Part shown: in pieces, positions 62,341-64,000 of the stretch
How the letters are laid out: every line of letters starts with the position of its first letter
How positions within the stretch are numbered: the first letter of the stretch is position 1
Origin: Streptomyces paludis
GTDB taxonomy: Bacteria > Actinomycetota > Actinomycetes > Streptomycetales > Streptomycetaceae
Direction of reading: 5' to 3'
NCBI RefSeq assembly: GCF_003344965.1
Contig: NZ_CP031194.1
Location: 2,914,001 to 2,978,000, forward strand
Length of the DNA stretch: 64,000 nucleotides
Translations under genes and position numbers: made by a program
Notes under the pieces: model-generated
The model's input: the letters and a program-made list of their open reading frames with translations, nothing else
Told to the model about the DNA's origin: nothing
The model's database searches: none

Positions 62341-63538
62341 GCCCGCCACCGTATCGGTCCGGCTCCACCCCGAACGAGCGGGCATACACCAGAGTCACCA
62401 GCACCATCACCATCGGTACGAGCATCGCGCCCCGATAGCTCCACGCATCCCCGAGCGCCCCCACCAGCGGCGAACCGACCAGAAAACCCACATAGTTGAA
62501 GACGTTGAGCCGCGCGACCGCCGCGTCACTCGCCGCCGCACCCCGCTCCCCGGAGGCGAGCCGCCCGGCGGCGGCGAAGGTCTGCGGCACGATCACACAG
62601 AGCCCGAGCCCCAGCATCGTGAAACCGGCGATCCCCACCCACGCCCCCGGCGCCACCGCCACCACGGCGAATCCGGCCCCCGCCAGCAGCGCCCCGCACC
62701 GCACCACCGCCACAGGCCCGAACCGCCGCACCCCGAGATCCCCGACCGCGCGCCCCAGCAGAGTGGTCACCATATAGGCGTTGTACGGGACGGTCGCCAG
62801 CTCCTCCGAGCCGCCGAGGACGTCCTGAAGGTACTTGGCGCTCCAGTTCGACACCGTGGAGTCGCCGATATACGCGAACGCCATGACGAGACAGAGCGGC
62901 AGCAGGAACTTGAACGCCACCGGCGTCCCCCCGCCACCGCTCTCCCCCGCACCGCCGGCACCCGGCTCCGGCTCCTGCCGCACATCCGCGTACCAGCGGC
63001 TCCCGAGCAGCGCCGCGGGCAGCAGCACCACGACCACCGGGAGGTACGACACGACCAGCGCCAGGTGCCAGTGCGCCCCCACCCAGGCCAGCGAGGCCCC
63101 GGCGATGCCCCCCAGGCTGAACGCGGCATGGAACCCAAGGATGATGCTGCGCCCGTACGCCCGCTGAAGGCTCACGCCGAGCATGTTCATGGACGCGTCG
63201 AGCGTGCCGACCCCGAGGCCGAACATGGCCAGCGAGAGCCACAGTTGCCAGACCTCGTCCCCGGCGCCCACCCCGAGCAGCGCCAGCAGGACGACGGGCT
63301 GCGACCAGCGCAGCAGCATCCCCGGCCACACCCGCGCCACCAGCTTCTCGCTGAGCACGCTCCCCACCCCGGCCAGCACCGGCACCGCGGCGAGGAAGAG
63401 GGGGAGCATCCCGTCGGATATCCCGTAGCGGTCCTGGATGGCGGGGATGCGGGTCACCAGGAGCGCGAACGTCACCCCCTGGACGAAGAAGCTGAGCGCC
63501 AGAGAGACCCGACCGTGCCGCAAACGCGCATCTGTCAT
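62309..63538 (-). CDS. MFS transporter
   Basis: A 409-residue, 12-segment major facilitator. LSFFVQGVTFALLVTRIPAI, MLRWSQPVVLL-type helix 3, GTLDASMNMLGVSLQRAYGR (the loop 4-5 signature of the fucose/sugar-permease-like subgroup) and ILGFHAAFSLGGIAGASLAW are visible; a Gly/Glu/Pro insert (EPEPGAGGAGESGGGG) marks the central loop. Substrate unknown. TACGCT eight bases before the ATG indicates a leaderless transcript. Overlaps acuC. Confidence 0.88.
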   Translation of the reverse strand: MTDARLRHGRVSLALSFFVQGVTFALLVTRIPAIQDRYGISDGMLPLFLAAVPVLAGVGSVLSEKLVARVWPGMLLRWSQPVVLLALLGVGAGDEVWQLWLSLAMFGLGVGTLDASMNMLGVSLQRAYGRSIILGFHAAFSLGGIAGASLAWVGAHWHLALVVSYLPVVVVLLPAALLGSRWYADVRQEPEPGAGGAGESGGGGTPVAFKFLLPLCLVMAFAYIGDSTVSNWSAKYLQDVLGGSEELATVPYNAYMVTTLLGRAVGDLGVRRFGPVAVVRCGALLAGAGFAVVAVAPGAWVGIAGFTMLGLGLCVIVPQTFAAAGRLASGERGAAASDAAVARLNVFNYVGFLVGSPLVGALGDAWSYRGAMLVPMVMVLVTLVYARSFGVEPDRYGGGHERPRAVDVG

Positions 63539-63581
63539 GGCCGGACAGCGTAGGACCCCGCGCTACCCATGGGTAGATGGA

Positions 63582-64000
63582 TCAGCCCACGGATCCGTGG
63601 AGGAGGCCGGGAAGTTCGGACATGTGGGAGAAGAGCCCGGTCGCCCCGGACAGTTTCCCGGCGGGGGTCATCGCGGTGAACGCGTAGACGTCCATGCCCG
63701 CGGCCCTGGCGGCGGTGACTCCGTGCGGGCTGTCCTCGACGACGGCACAGCGGCCAGGGGCGATCCCCATTCGCTCGGCGGCGTGAAGGAAGAGATCGGG
63801 CGCCGGCTTGCCCCGCCCGACATCCTGGGCGCTGAAGATGATGCCGTCCCCGAACAGCCGGTCGAGCCCGGTCTTGCGGTGTCCCACCCGGATCCGTTCA
63901 TGGCTCCCGGACGAGGCCACGCAGTACGGCACCCCGTCGCCGGCGAGCTTCTCCACGACGTCGACCGCTCCGTCCACCGGCAGCAGCTCGCGCTCGAAGG
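63582..64000 (-). CDS. HAD-family phosphatase, C-terminal fragment
   Basis: The last ~139 residues of a beta-phosphoglucomutase-like HAD hydrolase; the start is beyond the right edge. Motif II is VPYCVASSGSHERI; motif III GRGKPAPDLFLHAAERMGI; motif IV CAVVEDSPHGVTAARAAGM. The motif I Asp is off-window. Substrate unknown. Confidence 0.9.
   Translation of the reverse strand, partial: FERELLPVDGAVDVVEKLAGDGVPYCVASSGSHERIRVGHRKTGLDRLFGDGIIFSAQDVGRGKPAPDLFLHAAERMGIAPGRCAVVEDSPHGVTAARAAGMDVYAFTAMTPAGKLSGATGLFSHMSELPGLLHGSVG

Noticed and set aside
1..64000. tRNA or rRNA genes
   Set aside because: I looked for cloverleaf and GTTCGAATC-type T-arm patterns and found none I would defend; a tRNAscan-SE run would settle it.

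Overview
The window is chromosomal DNA of a Streptomyces or very close relative. Base composition is high-GC throughout. Several genes are family hallmarks of the genus: the bldN-rsbN developmental sigma/anti-sigma pair, the rex-hemA-hemC-hemD operon with a Rex operator, an archaeal-type class I lysS beside argS, the 32-residue ribosomal protein bS22, and repeated XRE/DUF5753-DUF397-ATPase regulator sets. GTG and TTG starts, 4-bp start/stop overlaps and apparently leaderless genes are common.

Layout. 1-5.3 kb: secreted and surface functions (truncated S8 protease, MHS-family transporter, GH28 pectinase, sortase-type thioester surface protein). 5.8-9.0 kb: a decayed SRPBCC gene, a 10-repeat type I-E-like CRISPR array without cas genes, three tandem DUF397 genes (one decayed), their XRE/DUF5753 partner and a divergent HATPase gene. 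9.0-10.2 kb: no credible gene, but a large imperfect inverted repeat plus a third partial copy. 10.2-24.9 kb: cobalamin biosynthesis: cobN behind a cobalamin riboswitch, then cobG-cobH-cobIJ, cobK, cbiD, a second cas-less CRISPR array, cobM-cobL, and the cobalt importer cbtAB behind a second cobalamin riboswitch. A histidine-phosphatase-fold gene that has lost both catalytic histidines closes this block. 25-37 kb: accessory and housekeeping genes, including an intact IS5-family element inserted exactly at a stop codon, rtcB, two DUF3558-like lipoproteins and a DUF2637 membrane protein. 37.3-41.1 kb: lysS and argS, divergent. 41.2-46.7 kb: two paralogous lipoproteins that share a 49-bp upstream element and bracket an alpha/beta hydrolase, a 36-codon ORF coupled to a PCMT-type methyltransferase, and another HATPase/DUF5753/DUF397 set. 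46.8-53.5 kb: hemB, then rex-hemA-hemC-cobA/hemD and a glutaredoxin. 53.6-60.1 kb: HAD phosphatase, bldN-rsbN, acyltransferase and epimerase, bS22, and an excisionase-like regulator. 60.2-64 kb: phosphatase-like protein, acuC, MFS transporter, truncated HAD hydrolase.

Together: the heme and cobalamin genes cover most of the tetrapyrrole pathway. HemA, HemB and HemC lead to uroporphyrinogen III through HemD; the SUMT half of the hemD fusion makes precorrin-2; CobI, CobG, CobJ, CobM, CbiD, CobK, CobL and CobH build the corrin ring; CobN (with CobS/CobT encoded elsewhere) inserts cobalt imported by CbtAB. Rex ties the heme genes to NADH/NAD+ balance and riboswitches tie cobN and cbtBA to cobalamin level.

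The best candidate for something undescribed is the 36-codon ORF translationally coupled to a PCMT-like methyltransferase at 43-44.2 kb. The two orphan CRISPR arrays and the 9.2-10.2 kb inverted repeat are also worth following. All assignments rest on reading sequence and remembered family features; no database search was run.
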